DNA from: Methanomethylovorans sp.
Lineage (GTDB): Archaea; Halobacteriota; Methanosarcinia; Methanosarcinales; Methanosarcinaceae
Length of the DNA stretch: 12,261 nucleotides
Reading direction: 5' to 3'
NCBI GenBank assembly: GCA_020854785.1
Contig: JAHFZE010000125.1
Location: 1-12,261, forward strand
Of the stretch, positions 1-7,139 are shown piece by piece. Positions within the stretch are counted from its first letter, which is position 1, and every line of letters starts with the position of its first letter. The position numbers and the translations under genes are program-made. The notes below the pieces were generated by a model, which was not told the origin of the DNA, made no database searches, and was given only the letters and a program-made list of their open reading frames with translations.

Positions 1-1214
1 ATGCCATCCCATCCATCTTTAATTCCTTTGCCGCGTTTCATTTCGAACGTAAGCCTGGCGTCATTATCACAATACGTGGTGGAATAATGGAACTCATGTC
101 CTTTTACATGTCCTTTTATGAAAGGTCCGTGGGCATAGCCTTCCGTATATCCCAATGCCTGAAGTTTCTTGGTGAGCACGGTACGTGCCGGGAAAAGGTC
201 GGCCATCCTGTATGTCACATCATCGATCTCATAAGAGGTGGAAAGATACTGTAATCCTCCGCATTCCCCATATATGGGCATTCCATCTGCAGATAGGTCC
301 TTTAAAGATCTTGTAGTGATAGAAGCTTCAAGCTCACATGGGTATAGTTCAGGATAGCCCCCTCCAAAGTACATGCCGTCAACATCGGGTAATTCCCCGG
401 CCATGGGACTGAAGAATATTACCTCCGCACCATTTCTTCTGAATTCATCGAACATGTCAGCATAATAGAAGCAGAATGCTTTATCCATCGCCACTCCTAT
501 TTTCACATCTGTTCCTTGTATCTCTTTTTCCTCGCAGACATCCGTATTAGGTTCCCTTGCTAGTCCTATGATAGCATCCAGATCAACATTCTCTTCTATG
601 AAACCTGCAAGTTCACTGGCATCGAACTCACATTCAAAGGCCATATGTAATCCCAGGTGTCGTGAAGGTACGCTTATATCCTTATTGCGAGGCAGACTAC
701 CAACTATGGGTATATCCGGGATACAATCGCGGATCATTTTTGCATGCCTTGGGCTTCCTACCTTGTTAAGGATCACACCCGCGACCTCCACGCCCTGATC
801 AAACTCTGAATAGCCTTTTACAATAGCTGCGGCACTACGGGACATTCCATGTACATTGACTACCAGGATCACAGGCACATCAAGGGATTTTGCCACATGT
901 GCAGAACTTGCAACCTCACTGGAATCCATTCCGTCAAAGAGTCCCATCACACCTTCGATGACCGAGATATCAGCGTCATCCGAAGTACAGGCAACCTCTC
1001 TCTTCACACCTTCCACTTCCATCATGAAAGTATCGAGGTTGCGGGATGCTCTTTTGCAGATAGCAGTGTGGTATGAAGGGTCGATGTAATCCGGACCGAC
1101 CTTATAGGGCTGGACCTGCATTTTTCTTTTGACCAATGCAGCCATTAGCCCCATGGAGGCTGTAGTCTTTCCGACACCGCTGTTCGTTCCCGCTATCAGT
1201 ACCGCTTTTGTCAT
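1..1214 (-). CDS. cfbB: Cobyrinate / Ni-sirohydrochlorin a,c-diamide synthase, C-terminus cut by the window edge
   Basis: This enzyme amidates the a and c acetate side chains of a corrinoid or of Ni-sirohydrochlorin, using ATP and glutamine. In methanogens one CbiA-family protein is generally credited with both roles, for cobamide and for coenzyme F430, and the sequence does not separate them. The 404 visible codons show an N-terminal dethiobiotin-synthetase-like ATPase domain with P-loop GTNSGVGKT (residues 9-17), KVGPDYIDP (38-46) and EGVMGLFDG (87-95). A glutamine amidotransferase domain follows, with FGGGYPE (283-289), the nucleophile Cys318 in YGECGG, and GHEFHYS (372-378) carrying the histidine region. 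The family is usually some 450-490 residues, so only the end is missing. The ATG at 1214 has no Shine-Dalgarno and lies about 26 bp from a TATA box, so the mRNA may be leaderless. It is divergent from moaA. Family identity is very secure; the choice between cfbB and cbiA is a naming matter. Confidence 0.95.
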   Translation of the reverse strand, partial: MTKAVLIAGTNSGVGKTTASMGLMAALVKRKMQVQPYKVGPDYIDPSYHTAICKRASRNLDTFMMEVEGVKREVACTSDDADISVIEGVMGLFDGMDSSEVASSAHVAKSLDVPVILVVNVHGMSRSAAAIVKGYSEFDQGVEVAGVILNKVGSPRHAKMIRDCIPDIPIVGSLPRNKDISVPSRHLGLHMAFECEFDASELAGFIEENVDLDAIIGLAREPNTDVCEEKEIQGTDVKIGVAMDKAFCFYYADMFDEFRRNGAEVIFFSPMAGELPDVDGMYFGGGYPELYPCELEASITTRSLKDLSADGMPIYGECGGLQYLSTSYEIDDVTYRMADLFPARTVLTKKLQALGYTEGYAHGPFIKGHVKGHEFHYSTTYCDNDARLTFEMKRGKGIKDGWDG

Positions 1215-1232
1215 GCGTTTTACTGTGTGTGT

Positions 1233-1247
1233 AACGTATATATATCA
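1233..1247. promoter_or_regulatory. Shared divergent TATA region for cfbB (-) and moaA (+)
   Basis: The gap between the two start codons contains a run of alternating T and A (about 1236-1245) that reads as a TATA box on both strands. About 25 bp away on the minus strand a transcript would start almost at the cfbB ATG (1214). On the plus strand it would start near 1267, giving moaA a leader of about 30 nt with a weak AAGGGAT word at 1282-1288. This is inferred from spacing rules of archaeal promoters only. Confidence 0.5.
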
Positions 1248-1298
1248 TTATGTCCGATTAAACCGCTCAATGACTTCTAAAAAGGGATATCTGTAATT

Positions 1299-2225
1299 AT
1301 GAACCTTTCACACAGCAAGGAATTCCTTAAGGATGATTATGGCCGTACCATAAAGAGTCTGAGGATGTCTATTACCGATCGCTGTAATCTAAATTGCATC
1401 TATTGTCACAACGAGGGTAGTACAGGTGCCTCAGGCGAGATGTCAGTTGGAACCATATCTAATATAGTACATGTTGCAGCGGGCTTTGGTATCAACAGGC
1501 TCAAGATATCTGGTGGAGAACCACTGTTGCGTAAAGATCTGGAAGAAATACTTCTTGCGTTGCCTCCTCTTAAGGATGTATCCCTGACGACCAATGGTGT
1601 GCTGCTTCGGGAACGTGCAGGCTCTCTAAAAGATGCAGGTCTCAACAGAGTGAATATAAGCCTTGATTCGTTGGATGAAGGAAACTATAAGCATATAACC
1701 AAGTGTAAGGATGGTATATTCGGAAAGGTTATAGAAGGCATCCATGCCGCAGTTGATTCAGGCCTCACCCCGGTGAAACTGAACATGGTCCTGCTTAAAG
1801 GTGTCAATGGATCGGAGGTAGAGGACATGCTTTCCTTTGTAAAGCAGTTCCATGGGGATGTGATACTTCAGCTTATCCAGCTCATGGATTTCGGAGAGGT
1901 CGCTTGTTATCATGTAGATGTGGATGAGGTAGAAAAGGAACTTGAGCTGAAGGCAGGTTGTGTCCAGGTCAGAGAACTACATCACAGGAAAAAATATCTC
2001 ATAGATGGCGCTGAGGTTGAATTCGTCAAACCTGTAGATAATACCGAGTTCTGTGCCAATTGCAACAGGCTGCGTGTAACGGCAGATGGAAAACTTCGAC
2101 CCTGTTTGCTTGTAAACGATGATCTGGTCGATGTTTCTCATGCCTCCGTGGAGGAAATGCCTGAGCTTTTCAGGCTTGCTGTAAGCAGAAGGGTTCCATT
2201 TTACAGGAAACGAAAGGAGATGTGA
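1299..2225 (+). CDS. moaA: GTP 3',8-cyclase MoaA (molybdenum cofactor synthesis)
   Basis: This cytosolic radical-SAM enzyme, with MoaC, turns GTP into cyclic pyranopterin monophosphate, the first step to molybdopterin. Methanogens need molybdopterin for formylmethanofuran dehydrogenase. The 308-residue protein has the radical-SAM cluster motif CX3CX2C at Cys29, Cys33 and Cys36 (DRCNLNCIYC), the SAM-contact GGEP at 72-75, and the MoaA signature NISLDSLDE in the middle. The second cluster motif CX2CX13C is at Cys252, Cys255 and Cys269, inside FCANCNRLRVTADG, which binds the substrate-side 4Fe-4S cluster. Both clusters mark MoaA rather than other radical-SAM families. The C-terminus ends in basic RKRKEM and lacks the Gly-Gly tail known from bacterial MoaA. 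The ATG is preceded by a weak AAGGGAT word. A 49-codon gene starts 2 nt after its stop and is probably co-transcribed. Confidence 0.95.
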   Translation: MNLSHSKEFLKDDYGRTIKSLRMSITDRCNLNCIYCHNEGSTGASGEMSVGTISNIVHVAAGFGINRLKISGGEPLLRKDLEEILLALPPLKDVSLTTNGVLLRERAGSLKDAGLNRVNISLDSLDEGNYKHITKCKDGIFGKVIEGIHAAVDSGLTPVKLNMVLLKGVNGSEVEDMLSFVKQFHGDVILQLIQLMDFGEVACYHVDVDEVEKELELKAGCVQVRELHHRKKYLIDGAEVEFVKPVDNTEFCANCNRLRVTADGKLRPCLLVNDDLVDVSHASVEEMPELFRLAVSRRVPFYRKRKEM

Positions 2226-2227
2226 TC

Positions 2228-2377
2228 ATGGAAGTAAAGTTAACAGTTGATGAAAAGGATATCGAGATAAATGCCTTTGTGCAGAAGATCCTTGCAGGTA
2301 CCTTAATTGGAGCAGTTGATACATTGAAGGGCGTGGAAGACGATTACAACGAGGTCGTGATAAAAATTAAAAAATGA
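2228..2377 (+). CDS. Small 49-residue protein of unknown function, coupled to moaA
   Basis: A complete 49-codon reading frame starts 2 nt after the moaA stop codon. A strong Shine-Dalgarno (GGAG, 2216-2219) lies 8 nt before its ATG, inside the last moaA codons, which is a classic arrangement for translational coupling. The product begins MEVKLTVDEKD and ends EVVIKIKK. It reads as a short beta strand, a helix with a hydrophobic face (FVQKILAGTLIGAV, 17-30) and a second strand (EVVIKI, 42-47). It has no cysteine, no metal motif and no clear membrane segment. I have a vague memory of similar short proteins in other methanogens but cannot verify it. Its place suggests a link to MoaA or simple co-expression; the function is unknown. 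It stops 6 nt before the end of convergent surE. The ribosome site and the codon pattern make it a credible gene. Confidence 0.75.
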   Translation: MEVKLTVDEKDIEINAFVQKILAGTLIGAVDTLKGVEDDYNEVVIKIKK

Positions 2378-2392
2378 CACTGCTTACAGCAG
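2362..2392 (-). terminator. Candidate terminator of surE
   Basis: On the minus strand the surE stop codon sits in a small hairpin (CTGCT, loop of 3, AGCAG; 2380-2392). A U-rich stretch of six, then two A, then five T follows about 5 nt later (2363-2374). U-tracts are the main archaeal termination signal. The tract overlaps the 3' end of the small plus-strand gene, whose Lys-rich end (KIKK) forces A-runs, so it may be fortuitous. Confidence 0.35.
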
Positions 2393-3169
2393 ATGTTCTA
2401 TTTCTGAAAAATCAATGGGGGAAGTGGAATCCAGGGATATGGGTGTGACCGAAATATGCCCTTTTTGTGAAATGGCATGTACATCTGTCCCCTCTTCTTC
2501 TTCGAGTATCAAGTCTCCTGCTATCCAATAATAGGGTTTCCCTCTAGGATCGTGTCTCTCTTCCACTGCCGTTCTGAACACTTTCCGGGCAAGCCTTGTG
2601 ATCTCTATTTCAGTATCCTCTTCTACCAGGTGGGGTATATTTACATTTAACAGGTCTACATGCTCAGGCAGTCCGAACCTAATCACATTTTTTGCTATCC
2701 TGTTCAAGACCTTTACCGCAACATCAAAATCATGGTCATATTCCCAGTTATCATCGAACTTATCCTTTTCTTCCTTTGCCTGTATGGAAGCAGCAATGGC
2801 AGGAATCCCGTAACTAGCTCCCTCCAGTGCAGCTCCTATAGTCCCTGATGTCGTGATAGTATCAGTACTGATGTTCTCTCCTATATTGAACCCGGATAAA
2901 ATAAGATCAGGCATCTCTTTCATTACAGCGAATATTCCAAGTATCACTGCGTCTGTTGGGGTACCACCGACAGCATACACGTTCATATCATTGATCTTCG
3001 CCTGGTTTATCCTTAAAGGTTCAAAAATAGATATTGACCGTCCAACACCACTCTGCTGCATGGAAGGAGCGCAGACTATTACTTCGCCTATATCCTGCAC
3101 GCTCTGGTACGCTGCCCGGATACCTGCTGAGTAGACGCCATCATCATTTGTAAGCAATATCTTTGGCAT
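2384..3169 (-). CDS. surE: 5'/3'-nucleotidase SurE (survival protein E family)
   Basis: SurE is a cytosolic, metal-dependent nucleoside monophosphate phosphatase, thought to salvage or balance nucleotide pools. The 261-residue protein opens with LLTNDDG, giving the metal ligands Asp9 and Asp10. Ser40 (in MQQSGVGRS) and Asn95 (in LSGFNIGENIS) occupy the other two ligand positions of the family. Further signatures are GGTPTDAV (69-75) and TTSGTIGAALEG (106-117), where the SGT triad contacts phosphate. The motif carries the ST insertion pattern that I associate with archaeal SurE rather than the YSGT of enterobacterial enzymes. The length is normal. The ATG at 3169 is preceded by only a weak purine word, but a TATA box about 50 bp upstream fits a leader of about 27 nt. 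The gene is convergent with the moaA pair. Substrate preference cannot be read from the sequence. Confidence 0.95.
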   Translation of the reverse strand: MPKILLTNDDGVYSAGIRAAYQSVQDIGEVIVCAPSMQQSGVGRSISIFEPLRINQAKINDMNVYAVGGTPTDAVILGIFAVMKEMPDLILSGFNIGENISTDTITTSGTIGAALEGASYGIPAIAASIQAKEEKDKFDDNWEYDHDFDVAVKVLNRIAKNVIRFGLPEHVDLLNVNIPHLVEEDTEIEITRLARKVFRTAVEERHDPRGKPYYWIAGDLILEEEEGTDVHAISQKGHISVTPISLDSTSPIDFSEIEHLL

Positions 3170-3216
3170 GGTTTCATCTTTGTCAGACCTTGCCTTAAAA
3201 TTAATCCATGAAACTT

Positions 3217-3228
3217 GTATAAAAAATT
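3217..3228 (-). promoter_or_regulatory. Candidate TATA box of surE
   Basis: Read on the minus strand this is a T-run ending in ATA (TTTTTTATA). It is centred about 53 bp upstream of the surE ATG, which predicts a start site near 3196. It lies downstream of the preceding gene, so surE may be transcribed on its own. The call is by spacing and composition only. Confidence 0.4.
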
Positions 3229-3261
3229 AGATGTATATGAAGGTTAGCAGATGTATTTGTT

Positions 3262-3678
3262 TCACACGTTTGCATACATTCTTCTATGGCCTCTTTCAGG
3301 TTCTTGGTTCTCTTCCTTATCCTGCATCTGGGCCATCATCTTTACTTCTTCAAGTACTTCTATCTCATCGCGCATTTCTTCCAGTCTGCCGATGATAGCT
3401 TCTATTTCCTGGTTTTGTTCAGTGGGGATCTTAGGATTATTACTTATTATTTCCAGTAACAGTGAGGCATCATCAAGCACTTGGGCGATAATGGTCCGGT
3501 CCATGTATTCTTTAGCTTTCCTGTTCTCCCCATATGTAAGGCTGTTATTAAAATCTCGCAGTTGTTCCTCAAAAAGGCCAATATCATAATGTGCAGATTT
3601 GAACAGTTTTTTTACATAGTCCTCTCGATAAACCTGTTTGGCGTTCTTAAGGACACGACTGAATTTTCTGTAATCCAT
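3262..3678 (-). CDS. Hypothetical helical, charged protein (138 residues)
   Basis: I do not recognise this family. The product is hydrophilic and almost entirely helical by composition. An N-terminal basic part (MDYRKFSRVLKNAK) is followed by a conserved-looking core (residues about 20-80, with RDFNNSLTYGENRKAKEYMDR) and a strongly acidic heptad-like helix (about 88-118, IEAIIGRLEEMRDEIEVLEE) that could be a coiled coil. The tail is charged and disordered-looking. There is no signal peptide, membrane segment or metal motif. A longer frame begins at a GTG at 3705, but the likely TATA box (3715-3723) is only about 14 bp from that codon, so the GTG should not be transcribed. The ATG at 3678 fits a leader of 15-20 nt containing a GTGA word. 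It is followed on the same strand by surE after 92 bp. Coding status is likely from length, codon pattern and promoter; the role is unknown. Confidence 0.75.
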   Translation of the reverse strand: MDYRKFSRVLKNAKQVYREDYVKKLFKSAHYDIGLFEEQLRDFNNSLTYGENRKAKEYMDRTIIAQVLDDASLLLEIISNNPKIPTEQNQEIEAIIGRLEEMRDEIEVLEEVKMMAQMQDKEENQEPERGHRRMYANV

Positions 3679-3714
3679 TTTTTCACATCTGAGATCAAAA
3701 GGCACTTATAGTAG

Positions 3715-3723
3715 CATATAAAT
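3715..3723 (-). promoter_or_regulatory. Candidate TATA box deciding the start of the 138-residue protein
   Basis: On the minus strand this reads ATTTATATG, close to the methanogen TATA consensus. The expected start of transcription is about 3692-3697. That is upstream of the ATG at 3678 but downstream of the GTG at 3705, so the ATG is the better start. Confidence 0.5.
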
Positions 3724-3768
3724 CCCATTTGACAATGCAATCTATTCTGAATCTTTTTAAACTAAAAA

Positions 3769-4044
3769 TTATTCAGACCAATCTTCTTCCATTACAGTCT
3801 TGGTTCTCATGGGTTCTATGTTCTTTGGTGTGCAAACGGTTTCGACGAACTGTCCACCATTGACCTGATAGGAAAAGTCCACTTCAGAACCATAATTCTC
3901 TTCTTCATCTGGAATTATGCAGTCACATAGGTAAATATGTAAACTTCCGTCGCCATCCATAAATACGGAGGGTCTTACGCCGGCATTGTCATATTCTTCA
4001 ACTATTCCTCTAAAAACCAGTGACATGTATCTCTTTGCTTCCAT
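3769..4044 (-). CDS. Hypothetical acidic protein (91 residues)
   Basis: I do not recognise this family. The 91-residue product is acidic and looks rich in beta strands. An N-terminal stretch MSLVFRGIVEEYD (7-19) and VRPSVFMDGDGSLHIYLCDCII (23-44) suggest paired strands, with two cysteines as CDC. It continues with VDFSYQVNGGQFVETVCTP and ends in an acidic EEDWSE tail. There is no signal peptide or membrane helix. The ATG at 4044 follows a GTGATGG word that matches the archaeal Shine-Dalgarno with a spacing of only a few bases. An internal ATG at residue 7 is less likely. It is divergent from alaS and lies 90 bp before the next minus-strand gene, which has its own TATA box. The frame, ribosome site and upstream TATA support a real gene; the function is unknown. 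Confidence 0.7.
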   Translation of the reverse strand: MEAKRYMSLVFRGIVEEYDNAGVRPSVFMDGDGSLHIYLCDCIIPDEEENYGSEVDFSYQVNGGQFVETVCTPKNIEPMRTKTVMEEDWSE

Positions 4045-4067
4045 CGGCCATCACTACACTGACATAC

Positions 4068-4138
4068 TCATGTTCACACACTTAAATATGATGGCATTAT
4101 TTTGCATTTCATGTTCATAATTATACTTAATATGTTCA
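4068..4138. repeat. Imperfect repeat with three ATGTTCA words upstream of alaS
   Basis: ATGTTCA occurs at 4070, 4111 and 4132, spaced 41 and 21 bp, close to four and two helical turns. The first two copies are each followed by a related second word: ACTTAAATATG ends at 4090 and ACTTAATATG ends at 4134. The whole is thus an imperfect duplication of an element of about 21-25 bp. It could be an operator for either divergent gene or only AT-rich coincidence. Confidence 0.35.
4081..4090 (-). promoter_or_regulatory. Candidate TATA box of the 91-residue protein
   Basis: On the minus strand this reads CATATTTAAG, centred about 41 bp upstream of the ATG at 4044, which predicts a leader of about 15 nt. 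It lies inside the repeated element of this region, so a protein bound to the repeats could block it. Confidence 0.35.
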
Positions 4139-4177
4139 GAAGCAGTCTTATGTACTGCATTTTTAGCAAGATATATT

Positions 4178-4236
4178 TGTTTTTAATATACTTTTAATAC
4201 ATAGTTATGGACGTTCCATAAGAAATGTTTTTAAGC
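4178..4236 (+). promoter_or_regulatory. Candidate alaS promoter region (two possible TATA boxes)
   Basis: Two boxes are possible. TTTTTAATATAC (4180-4191) predicts a start near 4212 and a leader of about 80 nt. TTTTTAAG (4228-4235) predicts a start near 4257 and a leader of about 35 nt. Only the first would place the AGGTGAT word (4247-4253) on the mRNA. I cannot choose between them from sequence alone. Confidence 0.35.
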
Positions 4237-4291
4237 CTTGAAAGATAGGTGATATGGTAAAAACGCATTTCAATTATCAGATGGTATTATT

Positions 4292-7066
4292 ATGCTTGAA
4301 GATGAATATCAGCTTGATTTTTTCAAGGATAACGGTTTTGTGAGGAAACATTGTCCTAAATGTGGCAAGTTCTTCTGGACCCGGGACCTTGAAAGGGTGA
4401 CATGTGGTGATGCACCCTGTGACCCCTATTCTTTCATAGGCGATCCTGTGTTCAAAAAGAGTTTCGATCTTGCAGAAATGAGGGAATATTACCTCAAGTT
4501 CTTCGAGGAAAGGGATCATACCAGGATGACCAGATATCCTGTAGTGGCCCGCTGGAGAGATGATATATACCTTACTATAGCATCTATCGCTGATTTTCAG
4601 CCATTCGTTACATCCGGTGAGGTTGCTCCTCCATATAATCCTCTTACGATATCCCAGCCATGCATCAGGCTTTCTGATCTGGATGCTGTAGGCAGGAGTG
4701 GCCGCCATCTTACAACCTTTGAGATGATGGCTCATCATGCATTCAACAAACAGGATGCTGAAATATATTGGAAGGACAGAACGGTGGGACTCTGTGATGA
4801 ACTGTTGAATTCCCTGGGTGTGGACCCAATGGCCGTCACATATAAGGAAGAGCCATGGGCAGGAGGTGGAAATGCCGGGCCATGCGTTGAAACTCTGGTT
4901 GGGGGCCTGGAAGTTGCCACCCTTGTGTTCATGGACCTGGAACAGGTAAAGGACGGACCCATCGAAATAAAAGGTGAGATGTACCGCAAGATGGACAATT
5001 ATATTGTAGACACGGGTTATGGTCTCGAGCGTTTTGTATGGGCTTCTAAAGGCTCTCCTACTATTTACGATGCGATATTCCCAAATATCGTCAAAGAGCT
5101 TATGGATCTCGCTGGTATTGAACATGAGCTTGCGGATCCCGAATATGCGAACATCCTTGCCCAGAATGCAAGGCTTGCAGGGCTCATGGATGTGAGTGAA
5201 AAGGCAAACCTTATGGAACTGCGCAGGCAAGTGGCTTCCAGTATAGGGACGACGGCTGAAAAGCTTGCAGCAATAATGGAACCTGTGGAAACCGTATATG
5301 CTATCACTGACCACACCAGATGCCTTACTTTTATGCTTGGCGATGGTATAATCCCCTCCAACGTAAAGGCCGGTTATCTGGCGAGGCTGGTGCTTAGAAG
5401 GACATTGCGCATGATGAAGGATCTGGATATATCCATTCCTCTCAGTGGGATAGTACAAATGCATATCAAGAACCTGCCGGAGTATCCCGAGTTCGCAGAA
5501 AGGTTCGAAGTTATAGAAGATATTCTTCACCACGAGGAGATAAAGTTCCAGGAAACACTGGAACGTGGCAGGAGAATGATCAGTAAATCTGCCAAGCATT
5601 ACAAGCAGACTGGGGAAAAAATGCCTCTTGAGAAGATCATCGAGATGTATGATACTCATGGCATCCCCCCTGAGATCTCAAAAGATGTTGCCGCTGAAGA
5701 GGGAGTTAAAGTAGACCTCCCGGATAATTTCTATTCCCTGGTCGCAGGACGGCACAGCAAAGCAGAGGAAAAAGAAGAAAAGGTCTTCCCTTATGCAGAC
5801 CGCGTATCCCGCCTGCCGCCTACCAGGAAATTGTTCTATGACGAGCCTAACAGGATGGAGTTCGAGGCTGTTGTACTTGATCTGTTCGATAATTACATCG
5901 TCTGTGACAGCACTCTTTTCTACCCGGAGGGGGGTGGGCAGCCTGCAGACCATGGTACCTTTGCTATTGACGATGTGCTGCTGAACGTTGTGGATGTACA
6001 GGTGGTAAAAGGAGTGATAGTGCATCGTATAGATGCTATGGACAAAGAACTGCATTTACGCAAGGGTGATATTGTAACAGGCAGGGTAAATAAGGACCGT
6101 CGCATGGCACATGCATCCCATCATACAGCTACCCATATTGTAAATGACGCTGCAAGGAAGGTGCTTGGTGATCATATATGGCAGGCAGGCGCTCAGAAGA
6201 CGGAAACCAGGGCTCGCCTGGATATCACTCATTACAAACGTATAACAAAGGAGCAGCTCAATCAGATCGAGCTTTTGGCCAATCGGACAGTAATGGAGAA
6301 CCAGAGGGTCACTGCAGAATGGATGGAACGAAATCAGGCTGAACAGAAATATGGTTTTGGCCTTTATCAGGGTGGTGTTCCCAAAGGGAATATGATCCGT
6401 GTGCTAAAAGTAGCAGATGATATCGAAGCATGTGCCGGGACCCATTGTAGTAGCACAGGTCTCGTAGGACCCATAAAGATCCTCAAGACAGAACGCATCC
6501 AGGACGGTGTAGAGCGTATCGAGTATGCCGCCGGCATGGCAGCTGTCAGGGCCATACAGGAAGCAGATTACTATCTGAACACTGCCTCTGAGGCATTAAG
6601 GGTGCTTCCAGAGCAGCTTCCTGTGACCATCGACCGCTTTTTCAATGAATGGAAAGAGTTCAAAAAAGAGAATGTAAGACTCAAAGAAGAGATGGCCCAG
6701 CTGCGTGTGGTAAGGATGCTCAGTCAGGCCCTCGATCTGGGAGGTGTGCGATTAATTGCACAGAATGTGGATCATGCCGATACCGATGAACTCGTCAAGA
6801 TCGCCGGGGAGCTAACTCAGGAAGATGATGTTATGGCTCTCCTTATCAGTGATCTCGAGGGTGTAAAGATCGTTGCTGCTGCAGGTAAAAAAGCTATTGT
6901 TAAGGGGGCAGATGCAGGAAAGGTCGTACGTGAAATGTCTCGGATAGTAGGAGGCGGTGGCGGAGGGCGACCGGACATGGCCCGTGGTGGCGGGGTTGAC
7001 CCATCAAGATCTACAGAGGCCATGGAAAAAGGCATCTCTATGGTCAAGGCTTCTTTAAGCGCGTGA
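4292..7066 (+). CDS. alaS: Alanyl-tRNA synthetase (archaeal type)
   Basis: This cytosolic class II synthetase charges tRNA-Ala with alanine and hydrolyses mischarged Ser- or Gly-tRNA. The 924-residue length fits archaeal AlaRS. It begins with the archaeal N-terminal extension, where Cys21, Cys24, Cys38 and Cys43 look like a zinc site. The catalytic core follows, with RYPVVARWRDDIYLTIASIADF (about 80-101), a very conserved HLTTFEMMAHHAF block, and motif 3 GYGLERF (242-248). The editing domain has its zinc ligands in HHTATHI (His611, His615) and CAGTHC (Cys714, His718). The C-terminal C-Ala part ends with a run of six glycines (near 887-892) and GGGVDPS. No in-frame start lies between the ATG at 4292 and the stop at 4250-4252; the Shine-Dalgarno is weak. 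It is convergent with the kinase gene and ends in its own terminator. Nothing is truncated or missing. Confidence 0.97.
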   Translation: MLEDEYQLDFFKDNGFVRKHCPKCGKFFWTRDLERVTCGDAPCDPYSFIGDPVFKKSFDLAEMREYYLKFFEERDHTRMTRYPVVARWRDDIYLTIASIADFQPFVTSGEVAPPYNPLTISQPCIRLSDLDAVGRSGRHLTTFEMMAHHAFNKQDAEIYWKDRTVGLCDELLNSLGVDPMAVTYKEEPWAGGGNAGPCVETLVGGLEVATLVFMDLEQVKDGPIEIKGEMYRKMDNYIVDTGYGLERFVWASKGSPTIYDAIFPNIVKELMDLAGIEHELADPEYANILAQNARLAGLMDVSEKANLMELRRQVASSIGTTAEKLAAIMEPVETVYAITDHTRCLTFMLGDGIIPSNVKAGYLARLVLRRTLRMMKDLDISIPLSGIVQMHIKNLPEYPEFAERFEVIEDILHHEEIKFQETLERGRRMISKSAKHYKQTGEKMPLEKIIEMYDTHGIPPEISKDVAAEEGVKVDLPDNFYSLVAGRHSKAEEKEEKVFPYADRVSRLPPTRKLFYDEPNRMEFEAVVLDLFDNYIVCDSTLFYPEGGGQPADHGTFAIDDVLLNVVDVQVVKGVIVHRIDAMDKELHLRKGDIVTGRVNKDRRMAHASHHTATHIVNDAARKVLGDHIWQAGAQKTETRARLDITHYKRITKEQLNQIELLANRTVMENQRVTAEWMERNQAEQKYGFGLYQGGVPKGNMIRVLKVADDIEACAGTHCSSTGLVGPIKILKTERIQDGVERIEYAAGMAAVRAIQEADYYLNTASEALRVLPEQLPVTIDRFFNEWKEFKKENVRLKEEMAQLRVVRMLSQALDLGGVRLIAQNVDHADTDELVKIAGELTQEDDVMALLISDLEGVKIVAAAGKKAIVKGADAGKVVREMSRIVGGGGGGRPDMARGGGVDPSRSTEAMEKGISMVKASLSA

Positions 7067-7082
7067 ACATTGAAGTTCTTAC

Positions 7083-7114
7083 AAGGTGGTAGAGTTCTTC
7101 TATCACCTTTTTTT
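7083..7114 (+). terminator. Intrinsic-type terminator after alaS
   Basis: A 10-bp stem (7083-7092 with 7100-7109, AAGGTGGTAG against CTATCACCTT, one G-U pair) closes a 7-nt loop and runs into seven T (7108-7114). It begins 16 nt after the alaS stop. In the opposite direction no T-run follows, so it serves alaS and not the convergent kinase gene. Confidence 0.7.
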
Positions 7115-7139
7115 ACAAGAGCTCATATATATGGTAACA

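Larger units (their letters stand above)
4045..4291. other. 247-bp divergent intergenic region
   Basis: This is the longest stretch between genes. It holds repeated ATGTTCA words, AT-rich boxes for both directions, a 5-bp hairpin (GCAGT, 7-nt loop, ACTGC; 4142-4158) followed by a short T-run, and a 29-codon upstream frame (4254-4343) overlapping the alaS start out of frame. I see no tRNA or recognised riboswitch in it. Confidence 0.6.

Noticed and set aside
3679..3705. N-terminal extension of the 138-residue protein from a GTG at 3705
   Set aside because: The TATA box is too close for this codon to be transcribed; the ATG at 3678 fits better.
4277..5659. 460-codon open frame on the minus strand opposite alaS
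   Set aside because: It lies almost wholly antisense to the highly conserved alaS core, and its translation shows no domain and is full of Cys/His/Phe-rich low-likelihood sequence. It is a shadow of alaS codon use.
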